Shown here piece after piece: positions 62,903 through 64,000 of a stretch of 64,000 nucleotides of DNA (position 1 is its first letter; every line of letters begins with the position of its first letter). Position numbers and translations under genes: made by a program. Source of the DNA: Cytidiella melzeri (taxonomy: Eukaryota > Basidiomycota > Agaricomycetes > Polyporales > Irpicaceae); NCBI GenBank assembly GCA_022592445.1, contig JABYQR010000190.1, positions 1 through 64,000 on the forward strand. The letters are read 5' to 3'. The notes under the pieces were generated by a model. That model had not been told where the DNA came from. It was given only the letters and a program-made list of their open reading frames with translations, and made no database searches.

Positions 62903-64000
62903 ATGACGGACTCAGCACATAACACATTCAGGGTAATTTCTTTTGATGCCAACCATACAGCTACTAATACCGCAACCGTACTACAACATTTTGTCCAAGC
63001 AGACGCCATCTTCATCCAGGAGCCTGCGTACGCAGTGCTCAAACACACTCCTTCTACCACGAACCCCCATGGCAACGAGTTCTTTGGTACTCAGGCGCAA
63101 TCAAGGGACTGGATCCTCCTCGAGGTGGGCAACATCCGAGAGGCACGAGTAGCGTGCTACGTCAACCGTAGGTGGGCGGGTTCCAACCTGCGGACCTGCC
63201 ATGACATTATCTCACATCCTCATTTATTGTGTTTCTCTGTCCTCTTTCATAATACTGAACACTTTTTTCTGAATGTGTACAGCCATCCCGACACGCACGA
63301 GGCCACTCACGCACTCCTCGCAGCGCAGCACCTTCCGCCTTTCACTCTCGTTGCAGGCAACTTTAACCTTCACCACATGCTCTGGGAATCAGGACGCCGC
63401 GATGACCGACATGCGCAAGACGTCATCAACTTCATGCCGGACATCAGAGTCTCACTCTTGAACTCTCCGGACGTGCACACTCACTTTCCACACCGTCGCG
63501 GCTTCGCGCCATCAGTCCTCGATCTGGCATGGGTTGACTCAACTCTCATGGATCATCCTCTCACTACGCTTACTGTGGACGCTAACATGCGCATGGGCTC
63601 AGATCACGCTGTCCTGATCATTGACATCCCCACCACACCGGAATACATTGAACTCCCGCGCATTCCCCCTAACTCCGAAGCGGAAACAGAATTCATGCTA
63701 GACATCCTTGATGCGGCCTGGACGCGCATCCACGACCCTCTTTCTTCTTCTCAGGATGTCGAACGTTCGATAAACATGTTTTTCAATTCTATACAGGAAG
63801 CATTCAATCGGCACTCGTCAATCCCACGCATCACCAGCCACTCCAAGCCGTGGTGGAACGAGGAGTGCCGGGAAACTCTTCGAGTGTTACAGCTCACCGA
63901 TCAGCAAGAGGACCGGTGGGCTTTCTTTCGAGCGGTGCAGAAGGCCAAGAGACTACATTTCGACAATGTCATCCAAGACATGGCAGCTAAAAAGCGTGTC
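62903..64000 (+). CDS. LINE copy 2 ORF2, N-terminal part (endonuclease)
   Basis: 366 codons open to the window edge. The APE-type endonuclease aligns with copy 1, but two catalytic motifs differ: ISFDAN instead of ISFNAN, and AGNFN instead of AGDFN. In this enzyme family the Asn and Asp at these places are catalytic, so cleavage activity is probably lost. SDHAVLIID near the end of the domain is kept. The RT domain lies outside the window. Confidence 0.85.
   Translation, partial: MTDSAHNTFRVISFDANHTATNTATVLQHFVQADAIFIQEPAYAVLKHTPSTTNPHGNEFFGTQAQSRDWILLEVGNIREARVACYVNRRWAGSNLRTCHDIISHPHLLCFSVLFHNTEHFFLNVYSHPDTHEATHALLAAQHLPPFTLVAGNFNLHHMLWESGRRDDRHAQDVINFMPDIRVSLLNSPDVHTHFPHRRGFAPSVLDLAWVDSTLMDHPLTTLTVDANMRMGSDHAVLIIDIPTTPEYIELPRIPPNSEAETEFMLDILDAAWTRIHDPLSSSQDVERSINMFFNSIQEAFNRHSSIPRITSHSKPWWNEECRETLRVLQLTDQQEDRWAFFRAVQKAKRLHFDNVIQDMAAKKRV

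Larger units (their letters stand above)
60890..64000 (+). mobile_element. LINE copy 2, cut by right window edge
   Basis: 5' leader from 60890 matches copy 1 (GAACCCGTACCACC at 28242). ORF1 is broken; ORF2 is open to the end of the window through the endonuclease domain. Same family as copy 1 but clearly diverged, so an older or separate lineage. Confidence 0.88.

Overview
This window looks like a repeat-dense, gene-poor stretch of a basidiomycete genome, most likely Agaricomycetes. The signs are introns of about 35-60 nt with GT..AG ends, KDZ (Kyakuja/Dileera/Zisupton) transposase with a CxC-type cysteine cluster, Ty3/Gypsy chromoviruses, half-tRNA-primed Ty1/Copia, an APE-endonuclease/RNase H LINE, and a fungal STAND-type N-terminal domain joined to ankyrin-like repeats. 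No rRNA, tRNA or CRISPR array was recognised.

Layout, left to right. 1-2007: tail of a KDZ transposon (copy A) running off the left edge. 2008-9206: Gypsy-1, a nearly intact chromovirus with gag, pol, a textbook -1 frameshift signal, an antisense spliced Zn2Cys6-like gene and a complete 3' LTR; copy A sits inside its 5' LTR. 9207-~12030: the front part (minus strand) of Gypsy-2, which Gypsy-1 interrupted. ~12023-17262: Gypsy-3, a decayed relative on the plus strand. 17769-22529: a 4.76-kb element made of two 1.85-kb inverted arms, each with an outward TATA box and a 175-codon ORF. 23331-25112: hAT transposase remnant. 27770-28241: AT-rich minisatellite. 28242-33682: LINE copy 1. 33682-46472: a near-complete 12.8-kb KDZ transposon (copy B) carrying a transposase, a spliced accessory gene and a cargo gene with two RNase HI N-terminal-like domains. 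46473-46949: the missing left part of the Gypsy-1 5' LTR. 46950-~48660: the missing integrase/chromodomain end of Gypsy-2. 48956-54918: an ORF split by an intact Copia (49634-54671, identical LTRs, 5-bp target duplication). 57118-59063: the one gene that looks like a host gene. 60890-64000: LINE copy 2, cut by the window edge.

The main structural story is a nested chain (Gypsy-2 interrupted by Gypsy-1, which is interrupted by KDZ) whose two sides lie about 35 kb apart and in mirror image. The 2.0 kb of KDZ sequence seen in both copies differs at only three places that I could find, so the region carries either a recent inverted duplication or an assembly/haplotype artefact. Of the mobile genes, Copia, Gypsy-1 and the LINE-1 ORFs read as intact. 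KDZ-B, Gypsy-2, Gypsy-3, hAT and LINE-2 carry frameshifts or stops, several of the stops being TGA at sites where arginine is expected.
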